64,000 bases of DNA, from assembly GCA_963978895.1 (NCBI GenBank), contig OZ022242.1, forward strand, positions 27,750,924 through 27,814,923. The letters are read 5' to 3'. The DNA is from Erpobdella octoculata. Its lineage: Eukaryota; Annelida; Clitellata; Hirudinida; Erpobdellidae. A program made the translations under genes and the position numbers. The notes under the pieces were generated by a model that saw only the letters and a list, made by a program, of their open reading frames with translations, had not been told where the DNA came from and did no database searches. Numbering within the stretch: position 1 is the stretch's first letter; every line of letters begins with the position of its first letter. Positions 14,095 through 40,038 of this stretch are shown piece after piece.

Positions 14095-15042
14095 TTTAAA
14101 TTACGAAGTTAAAATGTATTTACTATAATGCGAAAATAGAATGAAACTATAAAACGACGAGAATAAACGTTAATGAAAACTGAAATAGAAAAACAACGTA
14201 TGGAAAGTGGAAAGCAAGATATAAAAGGTAGGTAACTAACGTACAAGATTAGTAAAAACCGAAGCGGAAAATAATTGTAAACAAAACGAAAACATGGCGA
14301 TAGTGGCCGCAGCGCAGGTATTTACGCAACTATGCGCTAGGTAATTGTTGTCAGGTGCGCGCAATCAGGCTAGGTACGTCTACCGCGTCGTATTGTTATA
14401 TTAACGTTGTTGACGAGTCGAGCAAATAGCTGGAAAGAAGACACGGACTCCACCGGAAGACGGTCATCCGACGAGTCACCGACGCCGCGGCCACGCACAC
14501 TTTCCAGACTGGAGTTATCACGTGATGGGGATCCATGGACGGGACACAGGCCCTGGCCATCATTGCCGACGACGTCGGCGATCTGAAGGTGAGCAGGAGT
14601 AAGAGGGCCGACTCCTTGGTTGCCACGAGAAATAAAGTTGTCCTCACCACTCGCCGATGAAACCAGATGAACATTGTTAAGAACATCGTTGTCGGAGTCC
14701 GAGGACAAATGGCGATTAGAGTGTCTTCTTCTGTTAATATAACAATACGACGCGGTAGACGTACCTAGCCTGATTGCGCGCACCTGACAACAATTACCTA
14801 GCGCATAGTTGCGTAAATACCTGCGCTGCGCCACTATCGCCATGTTTTCGTTTTGTTTACAATTATTTTCCGCTTCGGTTTTTACTAATCTTGTACGTTA
14901 GTTACCTACCTTTTATATCTTGCTTTCCACTTTCCATACGTTGTTTTTCTATTTCAGTTTTCATTAACGTTTATTCTCGTCGTTTTATAGTTTCATTCTA
15001 TTTTCACATTATAGTAAATACATTTTAACTTCGTAATTTAAA

Positions 15043-15084
15043 GGGCTCCGAAGATGCTTTTCTGCAAAACCGATCGGTCAGCCC
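15043..15084 (+). ncRNA. Degenerate hammerhead-like motif, right arm
   Basis: Inverted partner of 14053-14094. It has the same CCGAAGA core change plus CAAAAC in place of CGAAAC, so it is further decayed. Confidence 0.4.
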
Positions 15085-15229
15085 TCGTTTTTAATAAATC
15101 TATTTAAAAAGCGGAGTTATCATGAATTCAAGAGATTTTGAAAGCTTGGCGAAAAAACGTATCAACGCAAAGTGGTCTATCATTTTTAACAGAGCATGCC
15201 TAAAAGAAATATATATATATATATATATA

Positions 15230-15576
15230 TATAGATGAATGTTTGTGGGTTAGTTTGTCTCTTATAGAAACGGGAAAGCGACCGAGAACAGACAGCGAGC
15301 GGGAACGGGAAAGCAAGCGTGAGCTGGAACGGGAGAGCAAGCGGGAACGGGAAAGAGACCGGGAACGGAAAAACGACCTGGTGCGGGAAAGCGACCGGGA
15401 GCGGGAAAACGACCGGGAGCGGAAAAGCAACCGGAAGCGGGAAAGCGACCGAAAACACGAATGCGAGCAGGAGCGGGAAAGCAAGTGGGAGAGGAAACGG
15501 GAGGGAAAGATACAAACATTAAAAAGACCTCTTAAAACCCGGCAACGCCGGGTATCTCCGCTACTATATAAATATA
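15230..15576 (+). mobile_element. Helitron A copy
   Basis: 5' end in TATATATAGATGAATGTTTG, minisatellite of GGGAGCGGGAAAGCGACC-type units, 3' hairpin CCCGGCAACGCCGGG at about 15538-15552 and a decayed end (CCGCTAC). A second, minus-oriented 5' piece follows at 15577-15749. Confidence 0.65.
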
Positions 15577-15749
15577 TAAAGTTCCTGCTCGCTCACCCGC
15601 TCCGCTCATTTTGTGACGGATTTCAATTTTTTTATATTTGATTCCCCTTGACTCTCAAGGTTGTGTGAAAATTTCATTACGATCGGACGAATGGTGTAGC
15701 AATGCATAAAGGACATACATACAAACATTCATTTTTATATATATAGATA
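15577..15749 (-). mobile_element. Helitron A 5'-end fragment
   Basis: Conserved CTTGACTCTCAAGGTTGTG, GATCGGACGAATGGTGTAG and ACATTCATTTTTATATATAT block, ending in TATATAGA (inverted TC end) with expanded GATA units. Confidence 0.6.
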
Positions 15750-15759
15750 GATAGATAGA

Positions 15760-16200
15760 TAGATTGTTGATTTTTAAGTGGCAGTTACTCTAATAACCAA
15801 TCAACCATATTTTCCATTCCATATTTAAGGTCCCAGAGAATAAATTATTCAAATACGGTTACACATGTATAATTTTAACTTTTTAGAAGATCCCAAATAC
15901 CAAATTTTAAAACTTTTATTTTTTAGTTTTTTGCCACCCCACATTTGAGGTCCTGGAAACCAAATTTTAAACAAATGGTGAAACACGTATAACATTATTT
16001 TTTGAATAGATACTAAATATTAATTTTTACATCCGTAGCATTTACAGTTTTTGAGAAGCTGTTACTTTAAAAAACAAATAATCCAATTTTCCAGCCCACA
16101 GTTGAGGTCCTGGAAACAAAATTTTGTTATGTAACCTAAATTTGAATTTTATTACGCAATGACCGATTTTGAATTTTATTACGCAATTACCGATTTTGAA
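15760..16200 (-). repeat. Helitron B internal-unit fragment
   Basis: Two to three diverged ~150-bp units of the Helitron B interior (ACATTTGAGGTCCTGGAAACC, GGTGAAACACGTATA), followed by short ATTTTATTACGCAATTACCG repeats. No termini. Confidence 0.55.
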
Positions 16201-16219
16201 TTTTATTACTCACCCCGAA

Positions 16220-16524
16220 CAGTGATGGGTAGTTACTAACTATAAATAGTTAACTACTAGTTATTAACTACTCTACAGTAGTTAATAACTAGTAGTTAAA
16301 GATAGTTATCAACTAGTAGTTAACTATTTTTGAGATAGCTATTAACTACAGTAGTAAACTATTTTTGAGATAGTTATTAACTACAGTAGTTAACTATTTT
16401 TTTAACTACTTTAATTTTTTCTTTAAACAAATACGATATGTGTTTTTTAATTTGTGTACTAGGAAATAGTTACTAACTACTTTTTTTATGAGTAGTTAAA
16501 TAAAGTAGTTAAAAACCATCACTG
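16220..16524. mobile_element. hAT-type MITE built of TAGTTAAC words
   Basis: Ends CAGTGATGGGTAGTTACT and, inverted, CAGTGATGGTTTTTAACT. Flanks ACCCCGAA and CCCCCGAA match 7 of 8 as a target duplication. The 305-bp interior is almost wholly repeats of TAGTTA/TTAACTA words in both orientations. No coding capacity. Confidence 0.75.
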
Positions 16525-16590
16525 CCCCCGAATATATATATATATATATAGTTCCCGCTCCGCTCCGCTTATTTTGTGACAAATTTCAAT

Positions 16591-18140
16591 TATTCGGTCG
16601 GTAATAGAGTACGGTTGCGAAGCATTTGATAGTGCCTCGTCTACCTACAAAGGTAGACCTGACAGGATACATCACGCTGCCCTAAGAACGGCGAGCGGGT
16701 CAATGACTTGCACAGGTCTGGCCGCTCTAAAGGTCGAGTGTGGTGATCCAATCTTAGATCTGAGGCGCAAAATTCTGATAGCTAACTTCGCAACCAAAAC
16801 CAAAATCATCCCAAACCACCCGGCGCGGGAGATTTTTGAGCCAGTCGGAAAACAGCTGACACGGAAATAGAAACAATTTTTCCATCGATACTGCTTCAGG
16901 AGAAAGCAAAAGGTTTCTAAAGCACCGATGGCCAAACGGGTGTCGGTACTAAACGAAATGGTTGCAAAAATGAAACCAAAAGAGCTATCAACTCCTGCGA
17001 TGACACCATGGAGATACAACCCTCCTCAATTTGACGAAGGGCTTGTTGAGTTAGCAAAAGAAGACCCAGCGCTCTTACCAAGAGCGCGGGAACTTCTGGA
17101 CACATACCGGGATCACACCCGGATGTACACCGATGTCTCCAAGATTGGAAGCAGAGTCGCAGTTGGTAGGTTTATCCCGAGATCTAGCTATCGGTTGAGC
17201 TTTAGAGTGACGGACGATGTCTCGATCTTTACAGCCGAACTGACAGCGATCAAAAAAGGAGTCGAGTGGATGGCCAGACCTGACGGTCCAGCCAAGTTGG
17301 CGCTGTTCACGGACTCGTACAGTTCTGTACTTGCTCTTAAAAACAGCGCTAACGCTAACAAATCCCTATTAGTTGGTTCAACCTTAGCGTTAATCGACTC
17401 GATTATACGTGAAGGTAGAGAAGTAACGGTGATCTGGGTTCCCAGTCACGTGGGCATTACTGGTAACGAAGCAGCTGATCGACTTGCTAAAAGTGCGCTC
17501 AAGCATGCAGAAGTCGAACTTGTGATCAAGAGAGAACTAGTAGACTTCAAGAGGGCCATCAGGAAAGAGATAATGCGTGAGTGGCAAAAGAAATGGGATG
17601 AGGAATCCCATAGCCGCCACTTCTGGTCTATTGAGTCGAAAGTCTCTCTAAAAATCAAGTTCGCCACAACGTCCCGGTGCAAGAAAGTTGCCATTACCAG
17701 ACTCCGTCTAGGTAAATGTCGATGGGTGATTAACTGCAGGGCAACAGATCATCCTAGAGCCAAGATGAGAAGAATCTGCAGACGGTTTAAGCAAGAACCC
17801 ACCCTGCCAGTCATCTTAAAGTCTCCACGATGCCAGGACGTCATCTACTCCTGGATCAAGGATCACAACATCGCGTTGTGATCAACGACCGGCTATCCAG
17901 CTTAATCCGGGATTGAGGATGACAACAGGACGGCAATCCAGGAACGGTTATAGTAGGAAGAGGAAAAAGGAAGAAAAAGAATATTTTAGTATCATATTCT
18001 ACTGAACTTTTTTCTTCCTAAAGTGTTATTTATTTCCTACTTTTCTTTATCTTTTTTTTTCATCCCCACCCCTACCTTTCCCGCCCATTCCCCATGTCTA
18101 AAAATAATATATATAAAGACAATAAACTATCATAAAAAAA
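16591..18140 (+). pseudogene. 5'-truncated I-clade LINE (RT thumb, RNase H, zinc finger)
   Basis: 16595-17881 encodes the 3' part of ORF2. An RT C-terminal region (VIEYGCEAFDSAS, then DLRRKILIANFATKTKIIP) contains a stop at 16868. It is followed by an open 317-codon stretch with an RNase H domain: catalytic positions in YTDVSK, AELTAIKKG, LFTDSYSS and GNEAADRLAK are all present, with WVPSHVGITG. The C-terminal Cys/His region includes CRWVINCRATDH. 3' UTR and a short A-rich tail end near 18140. Non-LTR elements with RNase H belong to the I group. Homologous to the decayed copy at 59.6-64 kb but clearly younger in its last 950 bases. Inserted into, or next to, a Helitron A scrap at 16537-16590. 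Confidence 0.78.
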
Positions 18141-18144
18141 TATA

Positions 18145-19592
18145 CGTAAGATGAGCCATCTTTATCTTACATACGCACCCAGAGAGTGCGCACGCGTACT
18201 TTTAGCTTGTATGAAGCAAATATAGAGAGTTGTATAAAATTAGGTAAGAGTACGCACCCAACGAGTGCGCACGCGTACTCTTAGCTTTTATGAAGCAAAT
18301 ATAGAGAGTTGCATAAAATGAAACGGTTTATAAGATGAGACAGAGCCTATAAAACCCGATGGCTCTGATTTGAACTGAAATTTCACTTTCGATTTTAGCC
18401 TAAGATGTAACAGCGGCTGGTAGGCGATTCCAAATTCTTGGCCCGGCGACTTCAAACAGCGTTCTTGAGACGAGTGAGAGGTAGGACGAGTGAGGCTGTG
18501 GATGAGGATCTGAGTCTCCTACGCAACTGAAGAGGGCTCAGTGGGACGATTTTAGAAGCTAGATAAGGTGGTGCCAAACCGTTGAGACACTTGAAGACCA
18601 GTAGAGCTACTTTGAAGTTGATTCTGTGCTCGACGCGCAGCCAATGCAACTCTCGGAGAGCAGGAGAGATGTGGTCGTGTTTGTTGCCCCCTGTCACCAG
18701 TCTGGGCGCGGAGTTGATGATTGATTGGAGACGACGTATGAGATGCTTGGGAAGCCCGACCAGAGCAGAATTACAGTAATCGAGCTCGGAAAAGACAAGA
18801 GAGGAAGTCAGGACAGTGAGGGCCGCTCTCGGGAGCGATCTAGCAACGACCTTGATCTGCCGCAGCTTTGAGAAACACGCGCTCGTGACGTGGGTGACGT
18901 GGGTGCGCATTAACAAGTCAGAGTCAAGAAAAACGCCGGGGTTGCGTACGGAATCAGACGGGTAGATCGAGACCGCTCGCAAGCAAATCGGAACTGTAGG
19001 ACGTTGATGACAGCGGCGAATTGTAGAGAACCAGATGGCTTCCGATTTACTTGGGTTGAGCTGAAGACGGCTTGAGTGCATCCAGTCTCCTATGTCACCG
19101 ATACAGGCCGCTATCTGAGATGAGAGGGCGGCCACCTCAGTGGGATCGCAGTGGCCATAGATTTGGCTGTCGTCAGCGTAGAAGTGCGCTTTCAGCCCAT
19201 GTTCTGTGACAATTTTTTGGAGCTCAGAAGTGTAGATATAAAAAAGAGTTGGGCCAAGTACAGAGCCCTGTGGTACACCGCACTCCATTGGAAGTGTGGA
19301 AGAAGAGGTGCCGTTAATCTTGACTTGGCACTCGCGTTTTTAAAAAATAAGATTGAAACCAACTTAACACGGGCCCGCCAAGTCCAAACGATGATTCCAG
19401 TCTTGTTAGAAGAATGCCGTGGTCAACGGTGTCAAACGCCGCCGACAAATTAAGCAAAACCAGCAGGGTAAGTTTCCCGTGGTCAGCTGCGCCCAGAACA
19501 TCAGAAAAAACTCTGAGGACTGCTGTTTCTGTAGAGTGTAACCGGCGATAAGCTGACTGGTGGTTTGGAAAGAGTTTGTTGTGGTTTAGGTC
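18145..19592 (-). pseudogene. CR1/L2-type LINE fragment (RT to C-terminus)
   Basis: 19592-19290 encodes HSTETAVLRV, LVLLNLSAAFDTVDHGILL and LSWFQSYF with a frameshift. 19288-18400 gives a 278-codon open stretch: MECGVPQGSVLGP, AHFYADDSQIYG (RT catalytic motif), LQLNPSKSEAIWF, then the C-terminal LVFKCLNGLAPPYLA. This PQGSVLGP/FYADDSQ style and the SALxGLP and LNGLAPPYL motifs match CR1/L2-type RTs. Downstream, 18160-18320 has a ~75-bp direct duplication (GAGTGCGCACGCGTACT). 5' truncated. Confidence 0.75.
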
Positions 19593-20034
19593 ATATATAT
19601 AGAATAAGTATATCGGCCCGCATGTCGTTTAGGAAGGCTTTTAGCTAGGCAGCCTAGTAGACCGGAGATCCAAAACGAAGAACTGAGAGTTACAACCGTA
19701 TAGTAACTTAATCAAATATTTTTTAATAGAAAAAAAAAGAATTTTTTATGTACAAAATAAATTTTTCACTTTATAAAAATTAATAAATCTTTTTATAAAA
19801 CTTCAGTTGACATTGAATTTTATTTGCGTAGTCTCTAGTTCGATGGTCTATTTATGTCTATTTAACGTCGCCTGTGTTATCGGTAAATTAGAATTGTATA
19901 TTTTTTATGTTGGATATCGTGTTAAATTAAAATAAAGCTCATATCAACTACTTTTAGCTATAAGAAATCGACGTTTCTGTTTCTTAAAAACCGGAGTTTA
20001 GTCTCCGCTGTCGTACCAAAAATAGATTAATACA
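19593..20034. other. No feature recognised
   Basis: AT-rich, contains one TATATATAGAATAAGTATATCGG word shared with 20690-20715. No coding signal. Confidence 0.4.
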
Positions 20035-20795
<761 letters not shown>

Positions 20796-21041
20796 ATTTA
20801 TAATAATCGGCAATAACTTTAGATTATGCTTCACAAACAGAACACATCATGAAACGTTTCTACACATTCACATACTAAATATACACACATACAGGTATTA
20901 AGAAAAGCATAAACATGTTGACTTGTTCCAGCAAATATTCCAGCAAACCTAGAGGTTTGAGTATATTTAGATCTAAATATGTGTGTACTTATGCTGATAC
21001 GTTTCTTGAAACGTATCTTGTTTGTATGTTGTTTGTATATT

Positions 21042-21221
21042 AGGTGGGCAGTACGAGTCAGCCTTCATATGGCACTTTCTGTGATTAATCAGGCATTAGG
21101 CTATAAAGTGGGCAGTGGGAAAATTGGTGAAACCAATGACTCAAAATATCAATATTTTCCAGTTTATAAGAATGATTATTCACAATATGCTGCTGATGTT
21201 TACAATCTTGCAATTTCCAGA
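21042..21221 (+). CDS. Candidate isolated internal exon, unknown protein
   Basis: An open stretch of 60 codons with balanced composition (LHMALSVINQALGYKVG, then YQYFPVYKNDYSQYAADVY) is bounded by an AG acceptor (TATATTAG|GTGGGC) and a donor-like site (CCAGA|GTAGGA) in otherwise AT-rich sequence. The peptide looks protein-like rather than repeat-derived, but no family is recognised and no partner exon was found. It lies on the same strand as dystroglycan but 4.6 kb before its start codon. Confidence 0.25.
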
Positions 21222-21299
21222 GTAGGAAATAAAAATTTTTTATTTTTAGTGTTTCTGTTGTTTTTCTGTCTGTTTTTTATTGTATATTAAAATTGGAAG

Positions 21300-22697
21300 T
21301 TATTTATGTGAATAAACATATTCTGGAACTAGTTTGTATTTGATTGATGCTCATAGGTTCAATTTTGGCAGTAATGACTTTTGAAAACCATAATCAGCCA
21401 TTTTGCAAAATGGTTGATAACGCAAAATTCATAATCAAAATCAAATCATACCAGTTTATCTATGTACTACTGGGCTAGCTTTAAAAGGCCTTCATTACAA
21501 ATGTCATCCCACCCATGGGGAGAAGGGTCTATAAATTTCTGTGATTTTTCAACTTTTTCTTCAAAAATTTTATTAAAATTTTTTTTTTGAAAGTTATTTA
21601 AGTAACACTCTTTTAAGACTACTAAGCATTAAATTCAAGTTGTAACATTGTTATCAATAATTGTTTTGGAAGGATATTTTCAAATTGTCGGCTATCTTGT
21701 TATTTTGTTATCCTACACTCTCCCACATTGTTATACAGCTACAGAATTCCGTTTTTCATATTCTCCTCATTCATACCTTTCCAACGAGTATAATACGTGC
21801 TTGCTAGAATGTTTCACGGTTAAATTTATTTCTTGCTGTCTATTGCGGAAGCCGTTATTCAGAAGCGTCATGTCAGCACTCCTGGGGGGAGCAAACTTTT
21901 AAAAGAAAATTTTTTCTATAAACAACAATAACATTTTCTAAAACTTTATACACTTTTGCCTACACTTTTGTTGATGACGGGGAATGGGGGATAAACGGAA
22001 ATGCATTTCCCAAAAATTTTATAAAACTTCCTCCTTATTTGTTTATTGTCTATGAAAAATTTTTTTTCAAAAAAATCCTTAGTGAGGGGGTGAAGCCTCT
22101 CCTGTCCCTCCAAATAACTCCCCCACCGTTATTCTAATATTAAAACCGTCAAACCGTGTAAGTTAAAAACGCCTAAATAATTATGATCACTGTAATTATT
22201 TATGCATAACAGCAGCATCGGTACTTTCCGAATCTGCGTTCTTGACTGCCAGTCATTATAGTAAAACGAAGACGAACGTCATTATCTCCAGAAACTGTGG
22301 ACGCGTTGGTATTCCTCAACCGAAACTGAAGAGTATGCAGTTTTGATTAGTGATGTAAAATTTTCGGAAAGTTTCCCAGTATAAAAATTTGGATTGCGAA
22401 GTAAATTGAGTTTGAATATGTTTTTAAAAGATACCCATAATTGCAAAATAATATCTTTAATTATTTTGTATCAACTTTACATAAAAATTAAGTTTATTTA
22501 TAATACTTTATTGGTTTTGCAAGCCATGCACATTTTTTCACAGCAGGTTTCACAAGTTCAATTCATATAATTGTAGTGTAAATTTTCATTGCCTCTTAGC
22601 TAAATTAATCACCCAATTCCCGAAATACCTGATCTACATTACTACAAATAAACTTCAGTGCGTCTAAAGCAGCAGATATTAATTTTATGATCCTTTC
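21300..22697. other. No feature recognised
   Basis: AT-rich sequence with scattered homopolymers and short open frames. The frame at 21648-21902 has no protein-like pattern. Confidence 0.4.
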
Positions 22698-22965
22698 AGT
22701 GGCGCAGCCAGAAATTTTTTTTTTGGGGGGGGGGGCACGGGGGAGAAACTGTTTAATAAGGTGACCCGTCAAATGGGCCCCAGACAAATATGCCCCGACA
22801 ATGGGCCCCGTCAAAACGACCCCGTTAAAAGAGCCCCGACAAAACGACCCCCGACAAAAAGACCCCCGTCATAACGGCCCCGACAAAAAGGCCCCCGACA
22901 TAAGAGCCCCGACAAAAAGGCCCTTAATTTTTAGATTACATCAAAGCGTTTACGTTGTTTTTATT

Positions 22966-23285
22966 ACCAATGCTTTTATTAACTCGTCGTCTCTGTTTCT
23001 CTGTCTGTCTGTTTTTTTCTCTGTCTGTTTCAAATCTTGCAATCAATTTTTGAGTCACTTCCTGATGATAGACTTTTTTTCAAATTTTGCATACATGCTC
23101 AAAATAGAAGACAATGCAATATTCAATTATTAGTTTTACAATAAGTCAATTAATTTAGTTAATTTTAATTAATTTCGATATTTCGATATAATTAAGATAT
23201 TTCGACTTTAATATAAAATAAAAGAGTAATATAAGAAAAAATTGATTGCAAAATTTGTGTTTTAATTACATATAAGAGCATTGGT
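22966..23285. mobile_element. MITE with ACCAATGC inverted ends, copy 1
   Basis: Inverted ends ACCAATGCTTTTAT and ACCAATGCTCTTAT. Contains a CTGTCTGTTT-rich part, then an AT-rich half. Other copies: 48452-48871, 58873-59078 (partial) and 59272-59630. No coding capacity. Confidence 0.6.
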
Positions 23286-23317
23286 TTTAAAAATTCGTTT
23301 TTAATTTACTTGTTTAC

Positions 23318-23470
23318 AAACTTTTTACAAACTTTTTACAAACTTTTTACAAACTTTTTACAAACTTTTTACAAACTTTTTACAAACTTTTTACAAACTT
23401 TTTACAAACTTTTTACAAACTTTTTACAAACTTCTTACAAATTTTTTACAAACTTTTTACAAACTTTTAT
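23318..23470 (+). repeat. (TTTTTACAAAC)n tandem array, left arm
   Basis: About 13 near-perfect 11-bp units. The inverted counterpart is at 24717-24900 in the other arm of the foldback element. Confidence 0.9.
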
Positions 23471-23890
23471 TTAGGTTACAATCTCTGTTTGTGTGTGTTT
23501 GTGTATGTTTGTGTGTCTTTCTCTGTACGCAAAACTTGCAATTAAAATTTAACCAGTTTTTTGACTAGCTAGGAAGCTGAAACTTTCAGCATAGCTTCAT
23601 ATTGGACGACAATACATGATTCAATTAAAAAAAACAACTTAATTTGAACATCTTTGGTATTTCTAAATCGAGTGTATTTGAAATCAAACTTTGTGTTAAA
23701 AAACTAGTTTTTCTTTTACTTGTTTACAAGGTCAGATTAAAATGGATAGTTCTTACATGACTGTAATATTCACACTATTTTCTGAAGGGTCAGCTGTGGA
23801 TCAAATTAGTGAATGCAGGCTTATCAAAACTATTAAGATAATTTCATGTTTGATTATTGAAAATAAAATTTTATATTTTTTTAATGATCA

Positions 23891-24480
23891 CTAGCGGGGT
23901 ACCCGGTGCTGCCCGGGTGTTTGAGGTTTTTTTTCCAGTTTCTCTCACGCTCCCGCTCGTTTTCCCGTTCCCGTTTGCTTTCACGTTCCCGGTCACTTTC
24001 CCACTTCGTCACTTTCCAGCTCCCGGTCGCTTTTTTGCTCCCGGTGTCTTTCCCCGCCCCCAGTAGCTTTTCGTTCGTGGTCGCTTTCCCGTTCTCGATC
24101 GCTTTCCCGCTCTCGGTCGTTTTCCCGCTCCCGGTTGCTATCCCGCTCCCAGTCGCTTTACGGCTTCCGATCGCTTTCCCGCTTGCTCTCCTCTTCCTAG
24201 TCGCTTTCCATTTCCCGCTTGCTCTTTCGTTCTCGATCGCTTTTCTGTTCTCGCTTGTTTTCCCGTTCCCGTTTATTCTCTAGTTCCAGTTTCCGCTCGC
24301 TATCCCGCTACCGTTCCGCTCATTTTGTGATCGATTTTAATTTTTTTCACAAAAACTTTCCTCTATTGATTCTCAAAGTTGTGTGAAATTTCATTACGAT
24401 CGGATGAATGGTGTAGCAATGCATAAAGAACATACCCACACACACACACACACTCAGACAGTCATTTTTATTTATACAGA
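23891..24480 (-). mobile_element. Helitron A, complete, inside the foldback element
   Basis: 590 bp from CTAG (23891) to GA (24480; inverted TC end). Flanks A and T rejoin as a plain AT site, as expected for Helitron insertion without duplication. Inverted hairpin GGGTACCCGGTGCTGCCCGG next to CTAG. Minisatellite CGCTCCCGGTCGCTTTCC interior. Confidence 0.78.
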
Positions 24481-24716
24481 TTAATAATGCTATTTAATAA
24501 TTTTTGTGCTTTATAATATTTTTCCCTTTTTCTGTTTATATATTTTTGTCAAATTACAATTAATCATGAAAAAAATAATTACAAAAATTATATTCAATAA
24601 ATAACTAAAAGAAAGCAAATATTACATATGATATTCATATGTAGGTACACTAATATACAGAAAATCTCGGCTATAGAAAGTAAGCTTCAAGCAATGCGGC
24701 CAAGAATGCGGGTCTT

Positions 24717-24900
24717 TTTTAAAAAGTTTGTAAGAAGTTTGTAAAAGGTTTGTAAAAAGTTTGTAAAAAGTTTGTAAAAAGTTTGTAAAAAGTTTGTAAA
24801 ATGTTTGTAAAATGTTTGTAAAAAGTTTGTAAAAAGTTTGTAAAACGTTTGTAAAAAGTTTGTAAAAAGTTTGTACAAAGTTCGTAAAAAGTTAGTAAAA
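24717..24900 (-). repeat. (GTTTGTAAAAA)n tandem array, right arm
   Basis: About 16 units of the same 11-bp repeat in inverse orientation, with a few variant units (GTAAAATGTTT). Confidence 0.9.
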
Positions 24901-25240
24901 AACAACGTAAACGCTTTGATGTAATTTAAAAAGTAAGAGCCCTTTTGTCGTGGCCCTTATGTCGGGGGCTTTTTTGTCGAGGGCCGTTATGGAGGGGGCC
25001 GTTTTGACGGGGCCCATTTGTCGGGGGCCGTAATGTCGGGGCCCTTATGTCGGGGCCCTTTTGTCTTGGGTCCATTTGACGGGGTACCGTTTAATAAGGA
25101 GTTTTCTGAAAAAATTACCACCCACAAAAGTCAAGGGTTAACGACAGTTTCAGTAATAATTAGTATAAAAAAATAAGACATTTAAATTGAAACAGTTTAT
25201 TACAATATCAAATTCAGTTGACATTTTTCAGAGAAAACTG

Positions 25241-25810
25241 TTGTTCAAATACCATCATCGAATAAAGTGAATATACTATATTCTTTATTAACCAGACTAA
25301 TAATATTAGCGGATAACCAAAGTTGTATCATTCATCAATAAATGTTTCGAAACACTAAGCAATGAAAACTTAAAAAAAATTATTTTTAAAACTTGATTGA
25401 TCATTACGTGCTTCACGGTTAAACGGTATCTGGTGATTCACACTCTTTTAGTATTGAAGAAAGCTCTGCTGTAACTATCTTCCACTCTACAGGCAACACG
25501 GCAAACTCGGTATGTGGAATTAGTTCTCACGTACAATATATTCGCGTAAGCTAACTGTAAGACTCGAATAGCGAAAACATACATGTGTTGTGTATTCGCA
25601 CAGGTTCTAGGCGGATGCTCGCATCATTTTTATTTAGACTGGCATACACGCTGCTTAAAGATAACTTCAGACTCAGACCATGTTTTACTATCGACAAATC
25701 GACACAAAAGATAGTTGTTTGGATCTCCTAGGTGATGGGAAGAACAACTGGTTTGAACCGATCAAAGAATACTAAATTACAATTTAAAACAATTGACCTC
25801 TTCTTTTGAC
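25241..25810. promoter_or_regulatory. Presumed dystroglycan 5' region
   Basis: Upstream of the dystroglycan ATG. No clear TATA box or other motif. The hAT relic ends near its left edge, so the promoter is probably within the last few hundred bases. Confidence 0.25.
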
Positions 25811-39226
<13,416 letters not shown>

Positions 39227-39490
39227 AAATAGCAGATCTAAGATAACAGTTTAGTTTGCACAGTACCTGCAAGCTATAAGAACTAAGTGAAACTGAAACT
39301 TTGAATAAAACTGAAACAAAATCTGTCTTGTAAAATTTGTGTTTGTCAGTGCTTCCCACAAACCCATTTTATATGGGGATAGTTTTGTTTCAGGAGTTCC
39401 AAACTGATGGAATTCAACCATACACATTGGCAAGCGTATGCTCGTGAACCTGTACAGTAAAATTGGTTGTGCTTAAATGTTATTTTGAAA

Positions 39491-39512
39491 AATAAAATTA
39501 ACTTTTAATAAA
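39491..39512 (+). terminator. Candidate poly(A) signals of dystroglycan
   Basis: Two AATAAA hexamers at 39491 and 39507, about 270 bases after the dystroglycan stop. An earlier AATAAA lies near 39304. Which is used cannot be seen. Confidence 0.4.
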
Positions 39513-40038
39513 ATCAAACTTATAACCAGGCTTCTTCTTAAATTTGTCTTTCAGTTTGTTAAATTCTGGCATATTGTTCCTTAGAAAAAGATAGTCAACT
39601 GATCGATTCCATTGAAAATCATCAAATGTTGAAACAACAAAATCACATGCAGTACACCGAAGAGAACTGCAAGGCCTACCAACAAATCAACTAATTTTAT
39701 TTATATTAAGTTTAAAACAAGTGAAGCAAAAAACAAAGTTTTTAAAAAACACACTTTTATATAATCGATTGTGTAGGCCACATTCTGTTATATAAACAAC
39801 AAGCATATTAACATAGACAATAAATAGTTCGACGAAATTATCACAAATAATTATTTAATTAAATTTTGTCCAATCGATCCAAAAATTTGATAGAATGCAT
39901 TGTTAATCAGTTCGGAAGTATGTTTAAAATGTTATTGTTAAGTCTTTAGCTCATCGGGAAGTTAGTTTAAAATCGATTGCAAAATTTGACGACAAACAGA
40001 CAGAGAAGTCAAGTTAAGTAAAAGTGTGTAAATAGATA

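Larger units (their letters stand above)
13907..15209. mobile_element. Penelope-like foldback copy (two arms of about 475 bp)
   Basis: 13907-14390 reads on the minus strand and 14735-15209 on the plus strand as near-identical inverted copies: ORF start, hammerhead region, UTR and end of the ORF tail. Between them about 340 bases of tail coding sequence (minus strand) remain. A near-identical sequence is present at 10314-11100. Both outer ends meet (TA)n. The single-stranded form would fold into a hairpin of nearly the whole element. Confidence 0.75.
22760..25088. mobile_element. Foldback (Mutator-like?) element with 9-bp target duplication
   Basis: Inverted ends GGTGACCCGTCAAATGG and GGTACCCCGTCAAATGG. 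Flanked by GTTTAATAA at 22751-22759 and 25089-25097; the intact hAT copy has GATTACTAA once at the same place. The inverted arms continue as degenerate GGGCCCCGACAAAA words (about 170 bp), ATTACATCAAAGCGTTTACG, and arrays of TTTTTACAAAC (23318-23470 and inverted 24717-24900). The interior holds a MITE (22966-23285) and Helitron A (23891-24480). Nine-base duplications and long repetitive inverted arms fit Mutator-like/foldback elements. No transposase. Confidence 0.75.
22698..25240 (-). mobile_element. Second copy of the 6063-6795 hAT family, split by an insertion
   Basis: Starts CAGTGGCGCAGCCAG at 22698. It is colinear with the intact copy to 22759, is interrupted by the foldback element 22760-25088, and resumes at 25089 with GGAGTTTTCTGAAAAAATTACC to the AAATTCAGTTGACATTTTTC region. 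The right terminus is missing or unrecognisable. Confidence 0.75.

Noticed and set aside
24687..24905. FTNFLQTFYKL repeat protein
   Set aside because: Translation of the 11-bp GTTTGTAAAAA array in the foldback element arm.
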